A stretch of DNA of 64,000 nt, taken from assembly GCA_949152475.1 (NCBI GenBank), contig OX424563.1, positions 8,405,001 through 8,469,000 of the forward strand. Direction: 5' to 3'. The position numbers and the translations under genes are program-made. This stretch comes from Terebella lapidaria. Lineage: Eukaryota; Annelida; Polychaeta; Terebellida; Terebellidae. Within the stretch, counting starts at the first letter, position 1, and each line of letters opens with the position of its first letter. The notes under the pieces were generated by a model. It was given only the letters and a program-made list of their open reading frames with translations, was not told where the DNA came from and did no database searches. Positions 1 to 10,700 of the stretch are shown here, piece after piece.

Positions 1-421
1 ATGGGACTATGATACTGTCGAGACTTGAGATGATACTTATCATGGGACTATGACACTGTCGAGACTCGAGATGATACTTATCATGGGACTATGACACTGT
101 CGAGACTCGAGATGATACTTATCATGGGACTATGACACTGTCGAGACTCGAGATGATACTTATCATGGGACTATGACACTGTCGAGACTCGAGATGATAC
201 TTATCATGGGACTATGACACTGTCGAGACTCAAGATGATACTTATCATGGGACTATGACACTGTCGAGACTCGAGATGATACTTATCATGGGACTATGAC
301 ACTGTCGAGACTCGAGATGATACTTATCATGGGACTGTGACACTGTCGAGACTCGAGATGATACTTATCATGGGACTATGACACCGTCGAGACTCGAGAT
401 GATACTTATCATGGGACTATG
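1..421. repeat. 41-bp minisatellite, about 10 copies
   Basis: Ten full head-to-tail copies plus a partial one of a 41-bp unit starting ATGGGACTATGACACTGTCG. Copies start at 1, 42, 83 and so on to 370, with a partial copy at 411. They differ by only a few substitutions (for example gatact/gacact, ttgag/tcgag, caccg/cactg), so the array is young or homogenised. The unit contains the palindrome CTCGAG. The array runs off the left edge of the window, so its true size is unknown. There is no coding signal. Confidence 0.97.
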
Positions 422-1929
422 GGATAATCCGACAAAGTTATCATGGCAAAATTGTGGTGACTTGAACCAATGTCCATTTTCCACCTTTAAAGTCACCTTA
501 AAGTCAGATTTGATGCTCATACATTATATTTGACTGGTCCATGCTCTGTGTTAATTTTCCTTCCGATCAGAAAATCAGCTTGACGTACTGACGTTTCTAG
601 GTAACATGACTTGTAAATTATGTGTAAGTTTGCGTATTCCAACTCATTCATATGAATATCATATAATAATAAAATAATATTATTAAAATCTGATAAACCC
701 TGTAAAACATGCCGAGGATCGCAAAGAAACCTCCGAGATGTGCAAAAAAAACCACGGTTCGTACAAAAACGTATATAATTACGTATATAATCACGTATTG
801 GTGGTGATAGATTGATACTTACTCTCATACATGTTGATGTCAATGATACTGGATGAATTTTATGATTATACGGATCTACCAATATATGACATACATTTGA
901 AAGTACAATACCATGTGATATCTTGATGTAGCACGAGGTGAAAACCCTTATAAACATTATAAACAAACTTATAAGCTCCCAAAACACCTATTATCACCCA
1001 GCAAGTGTATCACGAGCGTTTCATGGTCTTCTAACACATCATATGAGCATAAATCTTAACAGTTTACTTCAGTTCAAGAATACGACAGGTGTTATGTGCA
1101 CAATTATCCCTCGAGCTATACCATAACATAGCATGTTTTTGTGAAGATTCTAGAGGCAACTGCCGGATGCGGTGCACCAAAATGTAATCTTGCAATCTTA
1201 TATGAGATATATGTTTTTATTCGTAACTTGTAATGATTTTTTACATAAATGTCTGGGGTATCTGAGCAATCATACCCCACCCAGCCAAAAAAACGAACAA
1301 ATAAATCTGTATCCCTGTATATTATATTGTGTACCCATATTATATGGTACATGTATCCCAGTGTGACACAAATATATGATATAGTTACATTCTTTTAATG
1401 TTGTTGAAATGTTTATTAATGTTCAACATTTAATCTTTTGGAGAGCTTACAGGCTTCGATGAATCTTTTTGAATATTTAATAGATGCGTTGCAAGAAAAG
1501 CAATAAATTTCGTCATAACCATTGCTTGATTGCATCATTCTCAATCATTTTAACGACATTTGCTATCAAATAATTAATCTTCTAACAGCGGGTATACTAT
1601 TATGACTGTTCATTAATGGCACTAGGTAGGGGAACCCGTGGAGAGCATTTCGAAATACTGTTATAAAATGTATCATTCTTTTACACCTATTGATGAACAG
1701 CACGATGAATTGTTCATTTTACCCGATATATGATGGTTGACTTGCTGGATGGATGGCTGTTTCGTTTAGAGCTGTAATAGCGGAACGACTTATTAGCAAT
1801 TTACAAGGAAAATGTTCCATGGCAGACAAAACATTGGCACCACAATCACCACAGCACCTGAGCATACTTTAGTTACCACAATGTCACCTCCACCCTCCCA
1901 CAGAGTGTTTTCAAATCCCAACGATGTTA
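422..1929. other. AT-rich non-coding stretch
   Basis: No gene or clear repeat was recognised. Open frames here are short (at most 156 codons, on the minus strand at 517-987), have no recognisable domain, and look like chance frames in AT-rich DNA. Confidence 0.5.
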
Positions 1930-2107
1930 ATCGGGTGTCAGTTGTTCATTGGTAGAGCGTCCGCCGCACAAAAAAGTGGTCTAGAGTTCGATTCCAGGTC
2001 TCGTTCACTAGCGAATTTAGCACGTGGCATGTTGTTCTTCCAGACAGGACATTAAACCAGGTGCTGGGTGAGGTTTACGGTTAATGCACAAGGATTCTCA
2101 GTGGTAG
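1930..2107 (+). mobile_element. tRNA-derived SINE (probable)
   Basis: A box A-like sequence (TGGTAGAGCGTCCG, 1950-1963) is followed about 20 bases later by a box B-like sequence (GAGTTCGATTCCAGG, 1984-1998). This is the internal RNA polymerase III promoter arrangement of a tRNA. No tRNA fold is complete: the anticodon region is A-rich and there is no matching acceptor stem. About 110 bases of tRNA-unrelated sequence follow (ggacattaaaccaggtgctg and onward), which is typical of the body of a SINE. The 3' limit is uncertain. An alternative is a decayed tRNA pseudogene. Confidence 0.6.
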
Positions 2108-2119
2108 TCAGGTCAACCG

Positions 2120-3060
2120 TCTGAATTTTTTTTTGAGAAAATGGCCGCCAAAGTGCAAATTTTTTTGACAAGAAAAAGGCCGTTTAGTACGGTGCCCCTG
2201 ATAGGACATGATGAAAAAAATACTACTTCGTTCGCATGAAGTACTACTTCGTTCGCACGAAGTACTGAGTCGTTTGCACGAAGTACTAAGTCGTTTGCAC
2301 GAAGTACTACTTCGTTTGCACGAATTACTACTTCGTTTTCGTTTGCACAAAGTACTACTTCGTTTGCACGAAGTACTAAGTCGTTTGCACGAATTACTAC
2401 TTCGTTTGAACGAAGTACTACTGTACTAATGTTACATAGTTGACAAACCCCTCTACATCATCTTACCCCATTAAATAACAAGCGCTACATGGCGCTCCAC
2501 ATGGTGCTCCAAATTTGGTGCCTTATATCTCCATAAATCTAAATCTAAATCATCCATCCATACTTCCCCTAGCAAAAATGTGGTCATTTTAAACTAAAAA
2601 AAACCTTGATCAAATAGACATTACTGAAAACAATCTTCTGCTATTATTTGAGGTAAATTTATATGTATCGATGGACATCCAGATTAGGACATAGGGAGGA
2701 CCCTCAAAATTGACTATGGTAATTAAAGGGTTAATTGGTAACACCAGGATCAATCACTTCATAGGCTTGTTACAATGTTCGAATACCATGTATGGATATG
2801 TGGATGACTAATCATTTCATGCGAACGACTTAGTACTTCGTGCAAACGAAGTAGTACTTCGTGCAAACGACTTAGTACTTCGTGCAAACGAAGTAGTACT
2901 TCGTTCCTATTTGAGTGTGCCAATGTTTAAGCTCTATCTTGAAGTGTTTTACTCCATACAGCTTTCATGATGAAAGAAAAATTTGGTGAAAAGGTCCCAA
3001 AATTTTTTCAAAGGGGGCAAATTTTTTTACCAACATCGCTAGCCACGAAGTGGCTAGATG
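2120..3060. repeat. Fold-back element with 21-bp unit arms
   Basis: The left arm (2221-2424) is about nine 21-bp units of the type TACTACTTCGTTTGCACGAAG. The right arm (2819-2906) is about four units of the exact reverse complement, CTTCGTGCAAACGAAGTAGTA. The arms are separated by about 395 bp, so the region can form a long hairpin. Units alternate between cttcg and aagtcg forms. The left flank (2131-2200) carries the 'gagaaaatggccgcc' word shared with dispersed repeats elsewhere in the window. The right flank (2910-3030) resembles sequence at 38,460-38,560. The open frames across the arms (2108-2350 minus, 2208-2429 plus) are translations of the repeat, not genes. Confidence 0.85.
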
Positions 3061-3369
3061 TTGGTTATGTATTCATAAATCCATAGAGGACCCAAATATG
3101 GCGCAGCTAATACTGCATTTTGGCTGAAGCCGTCTGAATAGTTGTGTAGGTTAGGGGGGCTTGGGGGTTTACCCCCCAATGTACGACCTATTTGCACTAA
3201 ATCTCAGCGTCATGGTTCATGCATGTATTTTTAGTTGCGACAATGTAGTTGTAAACAGCTCATTTAATTTATTCTTCAGTTCGATTTTCATTGCATTATC
3301 GCTTTTGGATTGTTATAACTGTATTGTGCACCATATTGAATGACGTCATCTTTATGTGCGTACAGTTTT

Positions 3370-3536
3370 TGTATAGGAACCAATCATATCGTGTCATCGC
3401 GCCACGCCCCTAGCAACCACGTGCGCGGCTTGGGCTTGGCGCTGGTTTTTGTTTTGGTTTGACAAGCATGCACCTGTGATTCACTGATTTTCTAGCTCCG
3501 TTTATTACGATAAGGTCCTACGGTAGAAATTTGAAG
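3370..3536 (+). promoter_or_regulatory. Possible TATA-less promoter and 5' exon
   Basis: A short GC-richer island in AT-rich DNA. It contains ACCAATCA (CCAAT box), GCCACGCCCC (GC/KLF box), CCTAGCAACC (like half of an RFX X-box) and CACGTG (E-box) within about 50 bases (3379-3424). It is followed by AAG|GTAAGT, a consensus splice donor, at 3537. The individual words are seen directly; the promoter role is inference from their clustering and the adjacent donor. Confidence 0.35.
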
Positions 3537-5150
3537 GTAAGTGGAAACATTTCGCCTATTTTACAGTAGTTTAGATCTATGTTCTGGCTGTGTACAGTAA
3601 ATGAAATATCATTTGAAATAGAAGCACTTGCCCACACTGTCACTGGCATAGTCAGGTTCAATGCGTACAAAGCGTCGCACGTGTCTCTGACACATTTTCT
3701 AAGGGCGGATCCAGATGCAGTGGCGGATCGCTACTAGCATTACAACTGCATGGCAGTATATCTATAGATCTAATATTTATTCTGTGAGTGTGAACATCAC
3801 AATTTTAAAATATTTGTCATTTCAGTTTTTTGCCACAAGCTAAACAGGCTAAAGTATGAATGCTAGCGCAAGTACTGGACCTACAGACAGTCAGGCGATT
3901 TCAGGACACAGCAACAACTAGATTTTGAGCGGCAACGGCCAACTACTGAAAGGGACAGTAGCACTGGCAGCCAGCGGCCTGCATCAAGAATAGCAGTGAG
4001 CAGAAAATAGAGAACTAGTATAATCTGTATGGGGTAACTATATAGCCAGATAGACACATTTTCTAAGGGCGGATCCAGATGCAGTGGCGGATCTCACTTA
4101 CTAGTATACATATATCTTAATAGGTCGACCTAGCTAGCATTACAACTGCATAGCAGTATAGTAATTGGATCTATATCTAATATTTATTCTAGTGAGTGTG
4201 AGTGTGAACATCACAATTTTAAATTATTTGTCATTTCAGTTTGTTGCCACAACCAAAGTATGAACGCAAGCGCAAGTTGCATCCTTATGATACTAGATGT
4301 ACATAGTACAACCCAAGCGACGCGGCTCTGCTTGGGCTGCATATAGTACTGGACCTACAGACACTCATGTGATTTTAGGACACAGCAACGCCTGAAAGAG
4401 ACTGTGGCAAGGGTAGCCGGCGGCATGCATCAAGAATACCAGTGAGCATGAAAAGGAGAATTAGTATAATCTGTATTGAGTAACTATATGGCCAGATATA
4501 GTAAGACTATAGTTCTGACTGTCAATGTTATACAGTTTAGTGGCATGCAACTGAATAATCCCTCAGAATCTTATTTTTACACCTAATTGTAGAATCCTAA
4601 TTGTATTTTCAGGCTCAGATCTACATGTCAACTTGAAAAGGATGTGATATGTCTGGATGGAAACATATCTACTCACATATCCCACCAAAGGGCAGCCAAG
4701 AGTCTCAAGACCAGCTTCATAAAACAGTCGATACTTTTATGTTGTCATGTCCAGAATCAAGATCAGAACTCTTAATAAAATATAAACACTAATGACCATC
4801 ATCATGACATGCTGTCAATAGTTCATATACACAATCTATTATACGTGTATATCCACCATTGTTTGCATTTAAGGAACTCATACACTAGTAATAGATGTGA
4901 TGGAAGCTGGTACAGCTTGGATGGCAATGAATAGCAAAATTGTACAGAAGTTTGTATGAATGTTATATGTGAGATTTATCGTGGCCCAATGTTGCTGGGA
5001 AATCCTAGTCACAGTAAGGCATTATAGTAAACATTATAGTACTGGTATTATGTTTCTCTGTTGTTGGTATCACTTTGGTATCACATATCAAATTGAGACA
5101 CAATGAAGGCTCGAACTGCTAGGAAATGGCAAATAAATGTGTAATACCAT
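3400..5150 (+). ncRNA. Candidate spliced transcript, probably non-coding
   Basis: Splice-site words allow a four-exon model. Exon 1 ends with a strong donor at 3536/3537. Acceptors 'tttgtcatttcag' precede exon-like blocks starting at 3826 and 4240. Each block ends before a gtaactata donor (at 4034 and 4480). A further acceptor 'ttgtattttcag' occurs at 4601-4612, and an AATAAA at 5132-5137 could end the transcript. Blocks 2 and 3 are tandem duplicates with their splice sites kept. No long reading frame runs through the model. The first block has an open frame from about 3870 to 4009 with a polar, Gln/Arg/Ser-rich translation, but the second copy contains an insertion of roughly 75-80 bases. 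This is a manual model with no transcript evidence. Confidence 0.25.
3691..4500 (+). repeat. Tandem duplication of a unit of roughly 370-450 bp
   Basis: The stretch 3691-4055 is repeated at 4056-4500, starting in both with cacattttctaagggcggat and ending near gtaactata. Both copies keep the tcatttcag acceptor, the 'ctggacctacagaca' segment and the 'gcatcaagaata' segment. The second copy has several insertions, including roughly 75-80 bp (about 4278-4353) that contains a cccaagc/gcttggg hairpin. Confidence 0.85.
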
Positions 5151-5439
5151 GTGTAAAGTATTAATGTGTATTGTTATTACAGATATATACGTTTTGAATG
5201 AATTTAGGAGACCACCATAGGGTTATCTGAATTTCGGGAAATGTTCGTATGAATAAACTAACTTCTATATAAGTCTTATTTGTGGTGGATTCCCTGGTAC
5301 TGTAATATTGGAATGCAAAAGTAAATTGTGTGTAATATAAGGCAAAGAAAATATAGTTATATATGCAGTTATAGCAAGTGCCTAAAGCAACATAGAATTT
5401 TTTTTCATCAGGCGATGTTGGTTTTTGGGCAGATATGAT
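4613..5439. other. Non-coding stretch
   Basis: AT-rich, no recognised gene. It would be the last exon and 3' flank of the candidate transcript, and has AATAAA words at 5132 and near 5250. Confidence 0.4.
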
Positions 5440-5870
5440 GCATTTTCTTGTTTGGGAGGGAATCTCTCAAAATGAATAATGGATTTTGGATGAAGAAAAT
5501 GTTTTTCACCCACCCATTGAAAATTCAAAATGGCAGCCACACGAAGACCGGTGATTCAAGGGTAACAAAACTCATACACATCGCAGAGCTACAGAAGAGG
5601 AATCTTTTTAAAGAAAAATCTCAAAACTGATCAGAGAGTGTTTGAGAAAATGGCCGTCAAAGTTAAAAATTGAGTGTTTTTCGACGAAAACTGCCGCCAT
5701 TTTGAGAAAAAAATACTGCCTCCTTGAAATATTTCAAGGTATTTTTTTCTGAATTTTCAGAAAGATTGGACCATAAACTTTAAAGATAAAAATGTGAACG
5801 AACGGACGGATGGGAAGGGCTTCTCCCATGTTAAATTTCCTATCTCGTGTAAGCCCCTTATCCCCAAATT
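5440..5870 (+). repeat. Dispersed repeat, 'gagaaaatggccg' family
   Basis: Contains, in order, 'aaaatggcagccacacg', a 'gattcaagggtaac' segment, 'aaactgatcagagag' and 'gagaaaatggccgtcaaag'. The same series occurs at 38,455-38,920 and 41,850-42,210 on this strand, and reversed at 49,255-49,560 and 50,155-50,490. Shared wording over 200-400 bp without coding capacity points to a dispersed non-autonomous element. The 60-codon frame at 5448-5630 lies inside it and is not considered a gene. Confidence 0.7.
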
Positions 5871-6077
5871 AAGCCCCTAAACACACTTTTGTTAATACAA
5901 AATGGGATTAGGGGCTATTTTCAGCTCTTTTGAAGCCTCTAAACCCGAGTTTGGCCAGATGGACGAAACGCGACGGCAATAGGTTATCGGACCATAGGTC
6001 TGGTATCCTAATAAGTGTTTCATATGATATACAAATATGCGAATTTTTCGCTGATGATATAATTTATGTGCACTGTA

Positions 6078-6740
6078 ATGTAATCCTTGTTTATATCGGG
6101 TCAAGTGGGGTGCCATAAGTACATATATTATTATGTTCTAATGATGTTTATATTTACCAAGCATTAGTTGTCAGTCTGCTATACATGTTAAATTATGTTC
6201 GTTTATAGTTGTGGTTTTTGAAGTATAAGATGAGGGTGTATAGAGAGCATGTATACAATGATACATGGTATATTACATGTATTTTAGTTCTATTTATAAA
6301 CATTCCACTGTGTTTATGCCACTATTTCTGATGCACTATTGAATCATGAATGTGGGTACTGGAGATATTTCCATGGAGAAAGTTATTACCGCAAATATTA
6401 ATTTTGCTTTTTGTAAAAAAAAATGTTTACTTTTTTCCATCAAACGATTGTCTGTGAGTGTGAGAATATACTTTTCACATAATATCTATGAAAATATGAA
6501 TACAACTAAATGTCGCCATTTTATGATATGACTGTTCCTCTGAATAAATGGAACAAAATTACTGATTTGCCAGTGATAGAACACACCAGCAGCTTTAGTC
6601 CAATAATTATACCTCATCTCCTTTGATAATAGCAAAATTATCATATTTGTTCGGATGTAATGCATATGATACCGGTATAACTGATCGTATCACAAGACCT
6701 GGAATAGATATAAATATATAATGTAAAATACATGTCGTGT
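6078..6740 (+). repeat. Diverged direct repeat, left copy
   Basis: Collinear with 10,148-10,700. Shared words include gtaatccttgtttaya, gttctaatgatgtttat, cattccactktrtytat and ataccggtataactga. By eye it is about two-thirds identical with several small gaps. A shorter third piece may lie at 11,400-11,460. No coding frame is conserved between the copies. Confidence 0.65.
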
Positions 6741-7040
6741 ATAGCTAATTTCTAAAAAATGACAAACCAGCTTCATCATCCTATAAAGGGAGGCAATACA
6801 CGTCTATTTAATTTACATGTACAGGAAATTCATGCTATCAACATTATGATCCGTCACTTGACTGTGGAAGTATATACATGTAAAGCGTAAAGAAAGGGCT
6901 TGCTGCATACAGCTCCCGTCAATTAGTAAAAAGAGAATGAATGTTTTTCAATGGCGAAAATTGTGCCTGAATAGGGCTCAAAACAGGAGGTCGACACGTA
7001 GGAAGATCTAAATGGCCAGTACCTGCAAACCAGGCAAACA
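6741..7040. other. Non-coding spacer
   Basis: Nothing recognised. It ends in CATAG (7041-7045), the left target-site copy of the next element. Confidence 0.5.
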
Positions 7041-7045
7041 CATAG

Positions 7046-9740
7046 GCCCGATTTCTCATCTCTGGGTTAACCCAGGTAGGTTAAGTCCAAAACCCAGGGT
7101 TAACCCTGTAGAGCTAACACAGGGATAACCCTGACCCATGGGCGTGGGTCAGGTCTGTTTCCCATGTCAAGGCTAGGTCTAGGTTACCTAACCTAAGGCT
7201 AACCCGCGGTTGTTGTATGTTTGGCTCGGCAATCTAGTGCAGTCTAAGATGAGCTTCGAATAAAACTGAGAACATGATGCACTGAGATCAAAATTGAACA
7301 AATCAACTCAGTCTTGCACACACAAACAACTCATCTCGGTATGGCTGCGCGTACATCAAGTTAGGGATCCTAAATAGCTCAAAATTCTGATCTGATCGTA
7401 ATGCTCGGGAATGAGACTATCATACAATGTCATATCGTCTGTTGGCTCAAGCGGTAGCGCCGGATAAGTCTATGTTATCATACGGTGTCATCCGAGATAG
7501 ACGATTTCTGAATAGACGATACCTAATGGATGATTTCTGCTTCGACGATAATTTTGAATTCCTTTGTATACTATGGCGTATTTGTGAGATTGGTGCTAGT
7601 TTCGCTCATTCAATAGTGTATGTCATTAAAAATAATAGGGCTTCGTCGTAAGCAAGATGAGCAGACATCATTGGTTGATACGAATTCATGGAATGTGCGG
7701 AATTTTTATCGTTGAATAGATACATTATTCAATTATAATACTTGAAAAATAAAAATCATTTTTATCATTAAATCTTAGCCTAACAACTACATCTCGTACG
7801 ACGTTCAGTACAACCGTTGAAGTTACTTGTTGCTATGGCTCACCATAGGCCAAGAATGATTTTACCTACAAAATGACAAAAATTGATCTAAAAAATGTGG
7901 TAAGATCCTTAAAAGTTATTCAGGACAAAACATGTTCATAAAAAGTAAACGTTTTTAATTATAGGAAGAAATGGCTTATATTCAAAAACAAATACACAAT
8001 CGTCCAACGGGGAATCTTCCATTCAGACATGTGAACACTTAAATCGTCCATCCAGGAATGGTCTAAGCAGAATGAAATCCACCAAACACGTTCATTCGGT
8101 CTCGAAACAGATCTCTCCCGCCTCAGTAACTGTCTCCGTTGTCGTCGGGTGCGATTAAAACGTACAAAGTTATCCATAATGCAACATGAAACACCTCCAT
8201 AAACTTACTGTATACACGGTGGCTAGGCGTTACGCGTTATCCAGGGAGTGCCGCGTAAAATCGTGAGTATTACGCGTTATTCGTGAGGAAATGGCAGCCT
8301 CTGAGTGACCGTTAGCAGGGAAAACATACAATTTCGCTAATTCTACTGTTTTGAAATGTCAGATTTGGGGTTGCACGGAACATTACACATATTCATTATT
8401 GTTGTTGAGAGTTTGAATTGGTGAAAGAAGCCAGTGTAGCGATACGTTTGGCTGCACAATATCTGTCAATTTTGCTGCGACAGTCGCTCTCCTCGGTTTT
8501 TGGGTTGAAAATGTTATGTATCGGCCTTAATATAGATAGAATGAGAGGTCTATGATATTGATAGTATGGGCTTTGCGTGTGCCTGTCTTCAAAATGTTTC
8601 ACATCGGTCGCAGGCGGCACGAATCTAGGTTGAATGTATCATTTGTTTATTTGCTATACTTTACGCGATTTGCGTGAGGGCATTACGCGTATGTGCATGA
8701 GTAAATATTTTGTTGAGGTTGGGATATTTTTTTTTTAATGCGAATCTTTCTTCAGTTTTACTGCTCAATTGATGGAATAAATTCAAGTTCAAGAGATAAT
8801 GATTTCACTTGGTGAGCTTCTGTGTAAAAGACACGAAAAACTCTTAGTATTATTAATTTTAGTTTTATGAAGATTGGGAGGAAATTATTGATGATAATGA
8901 TAAATGAGAAGTATCGTCAGTACTCGGAACATGTGCAGCCTCAGATCATTCTATAAAAATCTCCATATATACATTATCAGCTCTCCCATCCCCGACAACG
9001 CTCACATGTTTCCTCATGCTGTAACGCGTGTGCAGGTTTTCTTCCTCAGGCTGATATGCGTAAACCATGAAAAGCTTCTCAGTTCATAAAATACTCGATT
9101 AAATCAACTGGTTGCATGGTGTAACGATAAAGAAAGATTTCTCCGAGCATTCTATGATTTACCAATATGCACTTTGTTGGTTTCAATTGAAAACCGATGA
9201 TATGTCACAAACGAGTCGCAATCGTGCGGGTGTTGTCACGAACTGTGTGTCTATTTGCGTAAATATAACGATCTATGCAAGTAATTCATAGTAGCATACG
9301 TGATGCTTGCTCATCGGGATGTTCCGTGGAAACAAAATTTTAGGAAGAAAATGAACTTTTTCATTAATTTCACTCATTTGAAGTGGGGACCTGTGTCGTT
9401 TCCTGTGCCATTTCCTCACGAATAACGCGTAATACTCACGATTTTACGCGGCACTCCCTGAATAACGCGTAACGCCTAGCCACCGTGGTATACCAGGGTC
9501 AAGAAAACAATACAAGTTAGCCCAGGGTTAAACCTGGGTTACACAAACCCACAGATGAGAAATCCATGTTGTGGGTTACCTTGGGGTTAACACCGTGTTA
9601 CCCCTGGTTTACGAAACCCAGGGATAACCGAGGGATAACTCGGACATTAGAAATGCAAAATGAAGGTTACCTACAGGTTATCCCAGGGTTAACCTCGGGT
9701 TATGAAAACCCAGGGGTAACCCAGAGATGAGAAATTGGGC
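7046..9740. mobile_element. Non-autonomous DNA transposon with terminal inverted repeats, TSD CATAG
   Basis: The left end GCCCGATTTCTCATCTCTGG (7046 onward) is mirrored at 9716-9740, ending AGAAATTGGGC. The outermost 25 bp match at about 23 positions. CATAG directly precedes (7041-7045) and follows (9741-9745) the element as a 5-bp target-site duplication. Both subterminal regions (about 7065-7210 and 9500-9720) are crowded with gggttaaccc/cccagggtta words in both orientations, as in many non-autonomous DNA transposons that offer multiple transposase sites. No transposase frame was recognised. The body is interrupted by the element at 8215-9487. Confidence 0.8.
8215..9487. mobile_element. Nested Transib-like MITE with 82-bp TIRs, TSD GTATA
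   Basis: An 82-bp inverted repeat (8215-8296 against 9406-9487) differs at one position. The ends are CACGGTGGCTAGGCG. GTATA occurs immediately outside both ends (8210-8214 and 9488-9492), a 5-bp target-site duplication. A terminus of the form CACNNTG and a 5-bp duplication are the hallmarks of the Transib superfamily, relatives of the RAG1 recombinase; the V(D)J heptamer is CACAGTG. The 1.3-kb body encodes no recognisable transposase: the longest frame is 74 codons at 8396-8620, minus. It contains further ttacgcg words. The superfamily assignment rests on ends and duplication length only. Confidence 0.8.
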
Positions 9741-9745
9741 CATAG

Positions 9746-10147
9746 GGTTTAGGGGCTAAACATTATAGAGAAATAACCCCTACCCATGATTTAGACCAAA
9801 AGTTCGGTTTACGGGCTTTTTTTCATCATCTTAGGTGGAAAGTTAAATAGAAAATCCAACACTGGGAAAACCCATAAGGCTCATCCGTTCGCACGTCCGG
9901 CGAAACGGCCGTCGGAGTCCGATTGCGACTCGTTTGCTTCGTGCGTGTGCTCCTACGATGAATCGAGGAGACTATATATATTTGACGAGATAATAATTCG
10001 TCGTAGACGAAATAATAGTTCGTCCAGACGAGTGAATAAGGAAATGATAATTCGTCGGGATGGAATAAAGCTTGCTCCAAAATATTTTTCTCATGTATAA
10101 ATACACAAATATTGCTAGTTGATGAAATAATTTATAAGCATTTTGGC
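9746..10147. other. Non-coding stretch with ttcgtc micro-repeats
   Basis: Holds 'aggggctaa'-type words also seen at 5850-5950, and short alternating attcgtc/gacgaa units at 9980-10,070. No gene was recognised; the minus frame 9826-10,080 has no domain. Confidence 0.45.
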
Positions 10148-10700
10148 TGTAATCCTTGTTTACACTGGGTCAAATATGATCCCGTCAAGTACACATACAG
10201 TATCTCAGTTCTAATGATGTTTATGTTTTCAACATTGGTTGTTAGTTTGTTATAAATGATGAATTGTGTTACATGTGACGAAGCGGGCAATAATCATTCA
10301 TGTATATGTATAAACATTCCACTTTATCTATATCACTACATCTGGTGCAATGGTTGAGTCATAGATGCGAGTACTGCAGATGATGGAGCATGGAAGTAAT
10401 TATTGCAATTATTATTATTTTAAAATATCTACATGCATCCTTCAAAAGAGTGCCTTTGAGTTTGACAACGTAATTTTCGAAAATAAACAACTATCAATAC
10501 GAGTACAAATAAATGTCGCGACCGTGCCTCTGAATAATGGAAACAACGTTACTGGTTTGCAAGTGATAGGACACACCAACAGCTTCTTTGTGTTAATAAT
10601 AACATAGTTACTCTGGTACCTGTGGAGGGGACACGAAGTAATTAAAAATAATACCGGTATAACTGAGTCCACTGCAAGACCCTGAAAACAGACGACATAT
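10148..10700 (+). repeat. Diverged direct repeat, right copy
   Basis: Counterpart of 6078-6740. The two copies flank the nested transposons, which lie in the roughly 3.4 kb between them. The overlapping short frames on both strands (10,365-10,607 and 10,442-10,723) are not conserved in the left copy. Confidence 0.65.

Noticed and set aside
1..421. A CRISPR array
   Set aside because: The repeats are directly head to tail with no variable spacers, in eukaryotic DNA.
1950..1998. A functional tRNA gene
   Set aside because: Box A and box B words are present, but the cloverleaf is incomplete and the following body fits a SINE.
2108..2429. Two overlapping frames with repetitive Ser/Cys/Arg or Leu/Arg/His translations
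   Set aside because: They are translations of the 21-bp repeat array; periodicity alone keeps them open.
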